This document shows, piece by piece, positions 21,498 through 33,428 of a DNA stretch of 64,000 nt. Position 1 is the first letter of the stretch. Every line of letters begins with the position of its first letter. The notes beneath the pieces were generated by a model, which saw only the letters and a list, made by a program, of their open reading frames with translations, was not told the origin of the DNA and did not search any database. Both the position numbers and the translations under genes were made by a program. The stretch spans positions 62,001-126,000 of the forward strand of contig JAGTJM010000033.1 of the NCBI GenBank assembly GCA_020747015.1, in the 5' to 3' direction. This DNA is from Pyrenochaeta sp. MPI-SDFR-AT-0127. Its lineage: Eukaryota > Ascomycota > Dothideomycetes > Pleosporales > Cucurbitariaceae.

Positions 21498-24491
21498 ATG
21501 AATTCCTCGTCGAATGGCTTCTACGCCCCAGGCCCGCCCATGATGAACCCACCCCCGCGCATCTTTGGCAGCGGCACCTTTGACCCTTCGCAAATGCCCA
21601 CCGGCGCCATGTTCGCACACGATGATCTCGACGACCACGACGGATCCGACCCAAAGCGACGCCGCATTGCCAGGGTAGATATGTACAGCAACCATGCTAG
21701 TGCAAGCTGACGGGACTGCAGGCCTGCGACATGTGCCGGAAGAAGAAGATCAAGTGTGACGGCAAGATGCCCCAGTGCACACACTGCCAGAACTACAAGA
21801 CAGAGTGCATCTTCACCCAGGTGGAGAAGAAGCGCCAGCCGCCAAAGGGGTACGCGCACCTGAACCCTGGTGCATCTCTTGCCCAAAGCTAACCACGCCT
21901 AGTGCCAAGTACATTGAAGGCCTCGAGAACCGGCTTGCGCGGATGGAGTCGCTGATGCGCTTATCGGGCGTTCTTCCAGAAGACGACGATGGCAGCACCG
22001 ACCTGGCCACGTTGGAGAAGCGGCTTACCGACCGCGCAGGCCAGTCCGCAACACCCAGACCTAGCATAGACGACAGAAGAGCCTCAGCCGCACCTCAGAC
22101 GGGACATTCGACAACCAACGGCACCCCACTTCAACCTGCTTTGCCAAGCCCAAGAAGCGGTACCGCCACACCAGAGCCAAAGGAGAACGAGCCAGCAGAC
22201 AAGGAAGAGGATGCCCTTGCCGAGATGATGTGCTCCCTGGTCACCAACAACTGCGGCGAGACAAGATACATCGGTCAGTCATTCATTTTCCCAGCCATCA
22301 TGCGCTAACCTTGCCAGGCTCTTCGTCAGGTTTCTCCATCTTCTCGCCCAAGGGTATACAATGGGTGAATGAAAAGACTGGTGACAATTCATTCCGCGAC
22401 ATGATCTCTACCGCCGCTGTTGAAGACAACAAGTGGATATCGTGGCGTCCAGATGTGTTCCAGGACATCTTCAAGCGCCGAGTCTACAAACAACTGCCGC
22501 CTAAACACGAAGCCCTCTCGCTGCTCAAAGACTACTTTGAAAACTTCAACTGCATGTTCCCACTGTTTCACGAACCAACCTTTATGCACTTGGTGGACAA
22601 GCACTACTCAAAGGACCCATATGAAGGATCTGGCTGGTGGGCCAGTCTGAATGTCGCGTTGGCATTTGCGCACCGACTGCGCGTCATGAGCAATCTTGTA
22701 CCCGCAGAGGAAGACGAAAAGGCCTGGCAGTACCTGAAGAATGCCATGAGCGTTATGGTGGAGCTCACGATGCGCAACACCGATCTGCTCAGCGTTCAAG
22801 CTCTGTTGGGAATCGTAAGCAAAACCATTCTTGACGCGCGATCATGTGACTGACAAGCAACCAGGGACTATTTCTCCTTGGGACACCAAACCCTCAGCCC
22901 ACCTATTTCTTCGTTGCAACAGCTATGAGACTTGCGCATAGTATAGGCTTGCACAAGAAAGGCGCAAATTTCAACCTCAACACGGCCGAAGTGGAACAGC
23001 GCAAGCGCGTCTTTTGGATTGCTTACATGCTGGACAAAGAGTGAGTCGTCGCCCTTACTTAAGGAAGGGAGACCTGCTAACCCTCTGCAAGCATCTGTCT
23101 ACGTTCTGGGAGACCACCTATACAGGATGACGATGACATGAACGTCGAGCTACCTAGCGACATCCCAGTGGACAACATTGGTAACATTCCGCTTGCTGAC
23201 GGCAAGGGAACAATGAATCTGTTCCGGTTAATGTGTACCTTCTCCGTCATCCAGAGTAAGGTGTACAAGGGACTTTACTCTGTCAAGGCATCCAAGCAAA
23301 CGGACGGCGAACTTCTCAACACCATTGGCGAATTGGATAGGGAACTAGAAGCTTGGAAAGACGACATTCCCCTCGAGTTTAGACCCGAGCACGACATCAA
23401 GGCTTCACATACCCCACTCATTCTTCAGGTTGCAGTTTTACATCTTGGCTATTACAATTGCCTCACCACTATCCATCGTATGAGCGTGCACCACGGGTAC
23501 TGGACAAGCCGCCTGTCGAACTTTGCCATTCAAGGTCTGAATGCACGACCGCTCAACCCACGAGTCTTCATGTCCGCTCAGCTCTGCGTGCAGGCTGCTC
23601 GTGCTTCTATCCATCTCCTAAAGTACATCCCGAAGGGTGATCTGTCATGCGTATGGCTCGTCATCTATTTCCCTGTCACGGCACTTGTCACTCTCTTTGC
23701 AAACATTTTGCAGAATCCACAAGACAGCAGATCTCGATCAGATTTGAAGCTGATGAAGTTGGTCGTCAATTTCCTGAATATGCTCAATGATGATCAGGGC
23801 AGTGGTAGTGTGAAGAGAATGTGCACCGTCTGCGCCGAGTTCGAGCGCATTGCCACAATCGTGCTTGAAAAGACAGACCGAGAGCATGCCTCGCGGCGAA
23901 AGAGGAAGCAGGGCGATAGTGAACAAGATGCACAGATTGAAGCCACTGCGGCTGAACTCCTGTCAACCGGCCGCAATTCGCACCCGTCGCCTCAAGTCAC
24001 TACTCCACAAAACAACAATGCCCCCTCCGAAGGCATGATTTTCAACCCAGATTTCCACGGCTTCAATGAGGTAAGTTCACTTCCCAACCGGGCCACACAA
24101 TTGCTAACCTGCCTAGCCCTTCCCATTTTCTCCAAATTTCACGCATGCTTCGCTTCAGGCCAACTCGCAAATGGGCCAATATGGCTCACCGTCCATGACA
24201 GCGCAGATGCTCCAACAACAGCAAGGTTTACCCCTCACCACTGGGGCAGATATCAATGGCATCAATTCCAACATTAACGCCATGGGCATGGGCCAGTTTG
24301 AGCAAACATTCAATAACGTCCCGCAAGATTTATGGAAGATGCCGATGACGCTTGAATGGGATTGGGCAGATATGACGGGCTACTCAGGATATGAAGATGG
24401 CATTAGTATGAACGGCGTAATGCCCGACTATTCGAACACGACCCACGGGACAAGCGAGTTCAACCAAGGCGCAATGAATGGTGGACGGTAA
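21498..24491 (+). CDS. Zn2Cys6 fungal-specific transcription factor
   Basis: Seven exons join to 900 aa: 21498-21674, 21722-21849, 21903-22273, 22318-22814, 22865-23040, 23092-24070, 24117-24491. Every junction keeps phase and most introns carry CTAAC or CTGAC branch sequences. The binuclear zinc cluster is C61-X2-C64-X6-C71-X6-C78-X2-C81-X6-C88, preceded by a basic KRRRIAR. A linker and a short coiled-coil dimerisation element (YIEGLENRLARMESLMRLSG) follow at about 104-125. The middle homology region (fungal_trans) spans roughly residues 260-620, with GLFLLGTPNPQPTYFFVATAMRLAHSIGLHKK and [23 protein letters not shown]. The C-terminus is Asn/Gln/Met-rich with an acidic, aromatic stretch that may activate transcription. 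Target genes are unknown. Confidence 0.92.
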
Positions 24492-25167
24492 TACTGCCTT
24501 GGTGTTTGCCCAGCACCAGGATGCTTTACTCTTGATATTCGACGGCATTAATGAATTTACGGTAATGTCTTTCGGCGTTTCTGAAGGGACAGCTCAGTGA
24601 TTTGACGCCCCTCGACTCCATCGTAATTTGGAACTGTGTATGAGTAGGAGACTTGGGGATTCTCAAGTGGACATTGATGAACCAATTGTACATTTGTATA
24701 TGCTTACGATTTTATGATTTGCAATCGATCAAATGCTTGAGGGCAAAATGCGACAATCAAACGTTTGATTACATGTACAAGTTCAACATGTATTTTGCTT
24801 CTTTTGATGTTCTCTTTCTTCTTGTGAGTAGCAGGTAAGCGGCTCTAAGAAACGACGCAGTCAATTGCGCCCGTCAACCACCACAGCGCTTTGCAGCACG
24901 CCCATGGATTTGCGACGATAGAGAAATGTACCGAAAACATAAGTGGATATACGCGCTACACTGCATTTCGTAAGCGTGCGTGAGTGTTGCTTGGGTCAGA
25001 CTTTGTTATGAGAATTTCAACTGCACATGGACTGTGAAATGCGGTGAGGAACACTGGATCATGACTCAAATGAGTGTTATGCTGCATGGAAGGTTCTCGT
25101 CCAATGTCCTATGAACGACAATCATCTTCTAAGGTACTCATTCGTATATCTATACGGGCACATTTCC
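24492..25167. other. Convergent 3' flank
   Basis: About 680 bp lie between the ends of the Zn2Cys6 regulator and the OPT gene. It is AT-rich, with short frames only. I see no gene or repeat. Confidence 0.45.
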
Positions 25168-27673
25168 CTAGCCCGTACCGCAATAATCGGCGTATCGTTT
25201 CGCGCTCGACTTTGGATTTCCCCACCACGTGGGAAAGTCAACGTCATGCCCCGATCCTCCAAACACCGCAAAGGTCAGAATAAACATCATGACCTTAGCG
25301 CCAGCATCAAAGCCGCCACCAAGGATATAGTTGTATTTTCCAAACCAAGCCGGATGTCGCAGGCGCATCCACCACTGTGACCATAGACCTGTAGCAATTT
25401 GTGACCAGATGACGGATGTTGTACCGGCAGTGGTCAGAGATGCGTTGTGGAATACGACGGGCGAGATGAGCTTCTTCACGTCCCAACCGTAGATTGTCTT
25501 CCAACGGCGAGAAATGAGCCAATGGACTACGGGGACGGCGGCGCCAATGAGGATAGACAGAGGAATCCAGCCGTACCCTTCTGGACCAAAACCGTATATG
25601 TATGTTGCCAAAGACCAAGTCACAGCTGTGGTGTTTAGTGATTGGATCTTCTGGCCACTTCAGACTTGGTTGCCGATAGGGTCAAGGAGGATGGCCCGGC
25701 GGTTTGTGACAATCGAGTCCATAATAACGTAGTTAAGTGCAGTGCCAAGTAGACTGCCATATGTTTGTAGGATAAACATGGTCCTCCACGGGATCTTGAG
25801 ATACTGAGCCATCTTGAGGTCGGTTGCCAGAAAGACCGAAAGTACCGTGACCTCGTGGCTGAACATGGAGAAATACAAATTGCCTACCGGTTTCCCGGGC
25901 TGCAAGACGCCACATAGCATCTTTGATAGATTATTGGTGGAGATGCTGGTCCCCAAAAGTCCATACAGGCACAAAGAGAAGGGTGCGACCACGCAGCCTA
26001 GTAGGATTGCGATAACGTACGCCCATGGATCAAGAGTCGTGTCTCCAACATAGATCGCTCCGAGTCCGAGGAAAAACCCAGTGAGTAGCACGGCGCCGTA
26101 CCACCACATGGGTACGTCTTTGTAGTTTTGCTCCATAATTTTATAGTGGGGATCAGTCTGCTCTTTCTTATAGGCTTGAATGAGGGCTTTTTTGATCTTC
26201 GGCCCGTGAAATAGTCCAATGTGGGTGAGCAGACCGCCAACAGCAGCCATGGCGGCCATGTTGGCCCAGACATTAGTAGCGGTCAGTCGAGGTAGACCGT
26301 GAATAGCCAGCTGTTCAGTGTCTAAGATGGCGGTTCTGCCGAATACGGCAGTTTGATTGTAGACTTTCCCAGTCTTTCCGTCGAACATGGCTGTCGACAT
26401 GAACGGATACTTTTTCGCACCCCATGCGCCACCATAGTAGAGAGCAAAGCACATTGTGTAGGAAAGGACGATGCCAGCCCAGGCGTTTGCTTGTTGTATG
26501 AGTGGAAGTGCCATGTACCTACTGGTAATGTACTGCCAGTCAAATGAGAAATTAAAAAGCCCTTGGCCCTCATTAGACGATATGCCACCAAAGATAGTCA
26601 TGAGTATTTTTCGCGTGGGCGGCTTAGCGTTTTGAGAAGCGAGACAGGGTATTGATCTAGCGTAGAGTCAACATTAGTGCATATTATTCATACCGTGTGT
26701 CAATGATAACCACATACATGCCGTTGAACCAAGGCCATATGTAAGATGCGATGGGTTCCCAGAAGAACATGGCGATTGAGGAGATACCAAACACACGTAG
26801 GCGGTCTTTATTGGCACCCTTTGGCTCGCGATGGAACGTTTGATAGATGGAGATCATAGGTAAGCATTGCCACCACACCATCTCACTCGCTGGATAATGT
26901 CAGCTAAATTGAGTATAATCGGAGCATACTCATCACTGACGATGAACAATGATAGACCGCAGAAGGCCGACCAGACCATAGCCAAATATCGAAGCCGAGA
27001 ATATGGTCAGAATTGCTGTTGCTGGTGATGTTTCGCGGTTATAGAACAGTCGTTCCGCACCAAATACTTGTACTATAGCAGCGCCATTTCCACTCGAAGT
27101 TGACAGAATGGATGATACCGCGTGTTCCTTCAGTCCAAAATGACCTGGATTGATGAAATGAACAATAGGAGCTAGCCAAGAAGCCTGATTAGGCAAAAGT
27201 TTCTCGATATGCTCGCGGCGAGGTAGGACTTGGGACCATGTAACACCGATGACATAGGCCATCAAGCACAAAAAGACAGAGGCAAAAGACACGTCCACGG
27301 GCTTGTAAAAGTAAATTTGGTTTATACAAGCGGCCAGAGCCGTCAAACCAGACCCGATGATGAAGGATCTGAAAGTGAGCGCTGGATCATGGTCATCTTG
27401 AGTGCTGACGACATAGCGCGCGATGTCGTTGCCGTCCTTGATAATGACAGCACCTCGAACGAGTTTTGTATCAGCCTCATCGACTCCTCTCTTGCCGTCT
27501 TCTGCGTCTAGAAGTTTGTTGGATGCAGCGTCTGACTGTTCTGCATTGCTACGAGACTCATCGACGTCGACGGCCACGATGTCCTTGGTAGGTGCAATTG
27601 GCGGAAATGGATCGTCCTCGGCCAATAAGACCGCCTGTTCCTGTTGAGTCTGCTTTGCGCCGATTGTGTCCAT
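25168..27673 (-). pseudogene. Oligopeptide transporter (OPT family) with one in-frame stop
   Basis: Exons 27673-26941, 26889-26718 and 26656-25168 join in phase (introns 51 and 61 nt) into a 797-codon OPT/isp4-type proton-coupled peptide transporter of the plasma membrane. Family signatures include HPSEMVWWQCLP, an NGISIPCLASQNAKPP junction, GLFNFSFDWQYI, SMFSHEV, LDPIGNQ and SLATYIYGFGPEGYGWIP. Codon 634 (25660-25662) is TGA where the family has Trp in a QVWSGQ motif. The frame continues intact for 163 codons to TAG at 25168-25170. The stop would remove roughly the last three or four membrane helices. No intron can excise it. One nonsense change in an otherwise well-kept frame points to a recent null allele, a sequencing error or, less likely, readthrough. 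The start is the first ATG; only a TTG lies upstream. Confidence 0.88.
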
Positions 27674-28881
27674 GCTGGTCAAAACAAAGCGATATGGGAG
27701 AGAGGTTCACAATGAGGGACCCGCGTTGTGAGACGAGGATCAGTCGCTCAACATATATTGCAAACTTCTGCGTGCCTGACTCTCCAAATCTACCATGCTT
27801 TACTAATTACGACTCAATCAGGTCCCATACCCGCAAAAATTTTGGCATATGTCTGTACTCATTGGCATATGAGCCCTTGCCCATGTCGGGTGCATGTCGG
27901 CTTTGCGAGCAGCAGGACCCAGTGTGATCGACAAAGGAGGGAGCCTTGATGCCATTTGGGGCATAGCGAGTCCTTCTGGCCTGTTGAAAGTAGTACGGTG
28001 CAGGGTCAAAGTTTGCCCATATGAGGGCGGACATACCGGAGAGTTATAGCGAATATATCGTGAGGTTGACGCCATCGCTTGGCGGCACAATTTCGGCTTC
28101 GTCGCCATGTCCCCCACGCTCCCGTGTTCCTCAGTACCGGTAGACTTAGCACCCATGAACGGCTCTGCTTTAGTCTAGCGTACTAGGGCAGAGGCGCGTT
28201 CCTTTACTTTTGTCTCTTGAGATGCTTGACCCTGTCTATTAAGCTGACATGAGCATATCCGTTGCTTGAACGGATGCCACATCCTTCTCTATGTTTCAGG
28301 GTCATTCTCCGTCTATTAAAAAAGTGCACCTAGTAATAAACTTATGGTCCTTTCAACGGTGAGAACATCATAGTCCAGCCTGATTGTCTCCAGTATTGAA
28401 TCGAATAACGATTGACGGTCAAGCAGCTTCTGGAAAACCCACAAAGGCCAGCAGCTGCGCGCTATTTATGACTTCAGTGGACGCCAAATTTTGTAAGCTT
28501 TGCAGTGAATTTTCTGCAAAGAAAGCTGCAAAGTATTGTTGCTCCATCATCTGTTTCCCGGAAGATTATGCCCTGTCGCCATCGGGTGAATGAGCGATTC
28601 CATAAGAGGCAGCTCGATAGTCTACCAAGACCTTCGGTGCAAGGATTGACATCGCTTACGACGTCACTTCCCAAACGCAAGCATACTTCCCGATCCCATA
28701 TGGCATCTTTCGTGCTTGTACACGCATATCACGCTTACCATGTCATTTCCACTGTGCATGATCATAAGTACGCCATTCCTCCTCCTCCTACGATGGTCTA
28801 GTCTAGAGCATATTCTTCCATATCGAACGAACTGTTTGCCTTGAAACTGAAGATTACCAGCTGAGGTACAACTAACTCACA
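27674..28881. promoter_or_regulatory. Divergent intergenic region between transporter and peptidase
   Basis: This 1.2 kb is shared by the 5' ends of the OPT transporter (minus) and the M14 carboxypeptidase (plus). I see no gene in it. It must hold both promoters, so common regulation by peptide or nitrogen supply is possible, but I cannot point to a specific site. Confidence 0.4.
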
Positions 28882-30529
28882 ATGCGTTTCGCACATAGTT
28901 CAGCTCTAAATCTTCTGCCGGTCCTTGCAGGCCTCGCTGCAGGAGATCGATATGCTAGTAATCAGAACCCAACAGTCATAGACGCGCCTCAGGTTGCTGC
29001 GAATTTCCCAGATGTGGAGGGTGTAAAGCTGCTATCACCAGCATTCACAGATCCAGGGAATGTTCCATCAACGTTTGCCAATGGCACTTCTGGACCGACA
29101 TCGCAGAGTCTCTTAGGTAGGTGGTGACGATCATGTTCCCCGTACAAATGTCTTGTTCGCTCACCGCTCCTGCGCAGAGAGCTTTGTGAAGAGTCTCTCT
29201 AGACATAATGGATGGATAACCTACAACGACCAGTTGGAATCTGAAGAAGGCCGAAAAATCCCCTATGTCACGGTATCGAATGGGAAGAAGGGCGACAAGA
29301 AGCTGCGTATCTGGATTCAAGGCGGCCAGCACGGGGACGAACCGGCCGGAGATCAAGGTGTTCTCGCCCTTCTGGGCAAATTTGCAGGTGTTCCTAAGTG
29401 GAGTTGGAGGGTGCTTGAGAAGGCCGATTTGCTGATTTTGCCACGTTACAATGTGGATGGTGTAGCATATCTCCAACGCGCACTCGCCTCAAATTACGAT
29501 CCCAATCGTGATCACACAGTTCTGGAACGCCAACAGACTCGGATTATTAGACGTCTTCAATCCGAATTCGATCCTCACATTTTCACGGATAATCATGAAT
29601 ATACTGGCGTCAATCCGGTTGCCCAGCGATACATTCGCGCTCAAGATCTTCTCGTTTCTGCGAACAAAAACCAAAATGTTAATAAGGATATTCGAACATT
29701 GAATGAAGCCTTTGTTAAAGAGATATTTTCCGCTGCTGAAGCCAAGGGCTTGCGTGTAGGACCATACTTCACCACTAGCGTCGCTAACGGCACGATTACG
29801 GTCGTAGAGCCAGATGCACATGCTCAGGCGAATCATAAAGGTGCAGGCAACTATCAAGCCCTTACTTTCCTTATCGAAACACGTGGTATCAGACTTGCAG
29901 ACCAGCACTTCCAGCGGCGAGTAGTATCTCAACTCATCACCCTGGAGACTATTATCAACAAGGCCGTTGACGAATTTGACACTGTTTACAATACGATCGA
30001 AAATGGCCGCAAGGTCTTCATCGACAGCCAAGACGCGATTGTAGTTACTTATGAGCAACAAACTACCACCAAGAACCTCGCTTTCATCAGCGCAACGAAT
30101 GGCACACTTGTCGACGTTCCCGTTCGCTCCAAGAACAGCGATCCCTACAGCGTCACCTTGAAACGCTCTCGCCCTAAAGCATACGTCTTCTCCCGCGCCT
30201 GGGCTGATGTTGCCGAGCGCTTACGCGTACTCGGAGTTAAAGTTGATGTCCTCAAGGAGGACTTCACTGGTACCGTGGAAGCTCTCGTTGTCCAGACTGC
30301 TGAATTTGCTGGTACAAAGTTCGAAGGCATTGCGGGAACCACCGTGACTACCAATACCACGCAGCGAGTCGTAACTATTCCAACTGGGGGCTATTACGTG
30401 GAAACCAGACAGAAGAATGCGGGATATGCATTTGTGCTCTTGGAACCAGAGGGTGAGGCAAGTCTGGCATATTACAACAAGATCCCGCTTGAAAAAGGAG
30501 ACGAGTACCCTATCTTTAGGGTTGTGTAA
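28882..30529 (+). CDS. Secreted M14-family zinc carboxypeptidase
   Basis: Two exons (28882-29116 and 29178-30529, intron 61 nt) give 528 aa. The N-terminus (MRFAHSSALNLLPVLAGLAA) is a signal peptide. The M14 zinc site is visible: H130-G-D-E133 in QGGQHGDEPAGDQG, a third ligand candidate His218 in TDNHEYTG, and the general base Glu312 in FLIETRG. NVDGVAYLQRALASNYDPNRDH matches the substrate-binding region (the Asn-Arg pair). The C-terminal 180 residues form a beta-rich extension. It should trim C-terminal residues from extracellular peptides. Its divergent neighbour is a peptide transporter, which fits external peptide use. The start is the only ATG ahead of the signal sequence. Confidence 0.9.
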
Positions 30530-31380
30530 AAATGGAAGAGAATCCAGGCTGCTCGATTGTAGGAAGAGCCTCTAGTTTTGACTGTGCCTAGAGAAAGACG
30601 TAGACCAATGCCAAGCTGGGTCAAGCAATAGGAACTTTCCGTTCATGGGGCAAGCTGTCAATGGTCTCGGTAAGTTGTGAGCGGAGCAGGATTAATTCCC
30701 GAGGATGAAATGTTCTCGCAATGATTGCAGATCATGATGCCCCGTTTGGAACCAAGCGTACCAACCAGTGCTGTTCTGTAATGTTGTATGTAGCTTGCAT
30801 GGAACAGCTTGACAGCCAATTGGGCCTGTAAGTGCCGAGAGGCGAGACTCAACTCGTGTCTCTGCTCCCACACGTATACTATTTGTTTTCTCCTAATCAA
30901 TTCAACCTCTGAATTTTGTCACTACAAGTTTTAGCAGCCACTGATGTATGTGAAAATGCAGATTTTTGCCTGATAAATAGGGCGTGGATACCACACTGTG
31001 TTGATTTTGTTTGCTCGTATACTTTGTGGCCCTGGAGAGACGTATGGGATTCCCAGATACATGGAAAGATCAAGCTTTTATACTTGAAAACAGGTATACA
31101 GCTTGTGAGGAATCGTACATGAAATGCAACTACAGTGAACAAGTTGCATTATAAAGCTTTGCTAAAAGATGGCCTAGAGAAAAGGAAACATGAAGTACAG
31201 TCGTTAAGAGTAGTATTGCTGGACATCAACATGTAATAAGTAGCGGACGCGTAGTCCAAGTGTAGCGAGGGAGTAGGCTACGTGGAGCGATAAAGCGGAA
31301 ACTCAAAGTTGTCAAGATCTTTGCAATTGCATGTAAACAGAACGCCGAAAGGCGCGCGGAGATCAGCACAACTGCGATGA
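30530..31380. other. Convergent 3' flank
   Basis: About 850 bp of AT-rich sequence lie between the carboxypeptidase and the retropepsin-like gene. Short frames only. Nothing recognisable. Confidence 0.45.
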
Positions 31381-31856
31381 TTATCGCTTGTATCTTGCCT
31401 TCAGCATCCCATAGTACTCGGCATCTTCCTTTCCTAATACCGCATCGTATGATGGATCGTTTGTTTTGGTCACAAAGAATCGAGTATTGTGCCATTGTTG
31501 CTGGTTGCTCTCCCAGCACCAGTCTAAGTAAACGTATCCATCGATCTCCTCGCCGTATGTTTGGGTCGGCACTGGCAGTGTACTTTGCTCGTCGATTGGG
31601 TGGTATTGTTCGCGAAGCACCGTCGTAACAAGCTGTTGAGAGATAACATTCGAATTGGATGCTGTATCGCATGCAAGAATAGCCCGACGTGTGGTTTTAG
31701 TGTCGCCTGGCGATTGTGCGCGGATTGTTATGGGTGCAGGATGACGAAGTGTGCGCTTCTTCTAAAGAACAGTGAGCGTTGGCGTGAATATGGGCGTATC
31801 AACCAAGCACATACCTGCCTGTTGTATGAGAAGAAGTGTAGGATACATCCAGACAT
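31381..31856 (-). CDS. Small retropepsin-like aspartic protease domain protein
   Basis: Two exons, 31856-31815 (14 codons) and 31761-31381, join across a 53 nt intron (GTATGT..CTTTAG) to 140 aa. The first Met follows no in-frame alternative. After a basic RTLRHP.ITIRAQ strand comes the active-site-like R-R-A-I-L-A-C-D-T-A-S, with Asp46, and N-V-I-S, as in retropepsins (D-[ST]-[AG]). About 75 residues later FFVTKTNDPSYDAVLGKED gives the hydrophobic-hydrophobic-G flap-end/Psi-loop pattern. The size fits a single-domain, dimeric aspartic protease. A longer relative lies at 34568-35541. No integrase or reverse transcriptase is nearby, so it is not an intact retroelement. Any protease activity is inferred. 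Confidence 0.65.
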
Positions 31857-32428
31857 CGTGTGGAGGGATCCTGGGCATCGAGAGTGGTTAGAGAGGCGTA
31901 TTCTGTTGAAGTGAATATCGAGGAGGCTGTGTTCAGGCTGCGGGCACACCTTCGTCCTTGGGCGATTGGCCGCTAGCCAATCAGTCACACCTTCGCCCTT
32001 GGGCGATTGGCCGATAGCCAATCAGTCACGTGGAACTCGTGACCCATATTGAAGAGCATGACATACGTATGTTTTAGCACTCCGATGAATTAATCACGCA
32101 ACAGAGCTTTATTGCAGCCATGTTCATCCCTCTATGTACATCGAACAAGAAAGAAAAAAGCGTACATGTGTTAGCTAAGAGGTAGTAGTCATGCAACGTC
32201 CTTTCGCGCTGTCAGTTGCCCCACTCAGCCTGGTGCACATGAATTGCACACTATCAGCTATTCGTCAATGGCCAAGGGCCAACTAGCATGTTCGGGCTGA
32301 AGATTCCCAAGAGGTCCTTCATATTGCAGGACCTTGAAGTCTTGTAACTTAGACTGCGAAATCCCCACTCAGCCTGGCAGACCCTCTTCCTACTTCTTCG
32401 CTCATCATTGCGTTTGCAAATCAAACAG
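31857..32428. promoter_or_regulatory. Divergent promoter region of retropepsin-like and DUF6594 genes
   Basis: This 572 bp separates the two divergent gene starts. It holds the 41-bp tandem duplication with CCAAT dyads listed separately. No other structure or gene seen. Confidence 0.45.
31945..32026 (+). repeat. 41-bp tandem duplication carrying CCAAT-box dyads
   Basis: Two head-to-tail copies, 31945-31985 and 31986-32026, differ at two positions. Each contains GATTGGC and GCCAATC as an inverted pair around a short GC-rich spacer, so each copy offers a CCAAT box on both strands. The duplication starts 89 bp upstream of the retropepsin-like start codon and about 400 bp upstream of the DUF6594 start codon. 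CCAAT boxes are bound by the HapB/C/E (NF-Y) complex in fungi. That it does so here is inference. Confidence 0.85.
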
Positions 32429-33428
32429 ATGGCAACACAGGATCCTTTCCCCGATATAGTGGTTGGATACCCCAAACTGGCCGCAAAGATGGAAATTCAG
32501 CCTGAAGTTGCTATTTACCGTAGATTTGGCGCCCTGAATGCGCAGAATCTGCTCTACTTCCAGGCAGAGCTAATAGATCTAGAAGAGAAAATACGAGAGC
32601 AACAAGTTCAAGACCACAACAACAAAAAGGGTGGCAAATCATTGTATGCGAAGAATTGGTTTCGACTTTCGGACTCGGAAAATGATGGAGATACGGAGCA
32701 GTTGGACCTTATTGTGAAGATACGAGAGACTTTAAAGGAATATAGTGAGCAGACACTTTAAGCAACGAGCCTACTTTTGTCATTGACACGATATAGATCA
32801 CGCATTAATCCAGCAGTCTATGATCCTCAAGTACCCCAAGCCAGGAAAATGGGACCTCCACCATCTACAGAACTACCTACAGACGCCCGAAATGGGCCCG
32901 CTTGCATTGACAGGCGACGACGCAACGGTTTGGGGCTCAATGGCTGATCGCAAGTCCCATGCACCTGATGTTGTGGCCCTATGCCCTCGAGCTAAGAAAG
33001 ATGCATTCTCCGTGTGGGCTGCAGAAAGTACAATATTGAATTTGCTGAGATGTGGATGCGCGCGATTCATGAAGCCTTCCCGTGTTCATGGCGTCGTCGG
33101 ATACGAAGATAATACAATTTATCGAATAACTTACTGGATTACTAGCGTTCTGGCCTCTTTGATACCGATAGCATCGATTGTGGTGCTCTATCGTGTTCAA
33201 TCAATGCCTGCAAAACTCGGAATCATCGCAGCCTTTAATGTGCTTGTGTCCATTTGTCTGATGGGATTTGCCAATGCAAAGCGTGCCGAGGTCTTTGCCG
33301 TTACAGCCGCGTAAGCAGGTCATGACCATCTGGCTCTCGAACATGCTGACTGGTGAAGGTTTGCTGCTGTGCAAGTTGTGTTTGTCGGACAAGATAAAAG
33401 CGCATCATGCTCATGTGGCCATCTTTGA
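32429..33428 (+). CDS. DUF6594-type membrane protein
   Basis: Three exons, 32429-32744, 32797-33310 and 33359-33428, join to 299 aa; introns are 52 and 48 nt. The N-terminal half has the family pattern: GYPKLAAKM, IYRRFGALNAQNLLYFQAEL, LEEKIREQ and KIRETLKEYNHALIQQS. Next comes KWDLHHLQNYLQTPEMG..LTGDDATVWG. The C-terminus holds three membrane helices (about residues 202-225, 231-250 and 264-286), and the last is completed only by the short third exon (AFAAVQVVFVGQD). These proteins are common and multi-copy in filamentous ascomycetes and have no settled function. The ATG chosen follows a non-ATG open stretch and is directly ahead of the conserved region. Confidence 0.85.

Noticed and set aside
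25645..25662. Short intron removing the TGA in the OPT gene
   Set aside because: The only local GT..AG pair is 15 nt apart, too short to splice. A longer intron would delete conserved transporter sequence.
31226..31672. 148-codon minus-strand frame over the retropepsin-like gene
   Set aside because: The alternative phase contains the D-T-A-S and D-A-V-L-G motifs in proper order, so this frame is a shadow.
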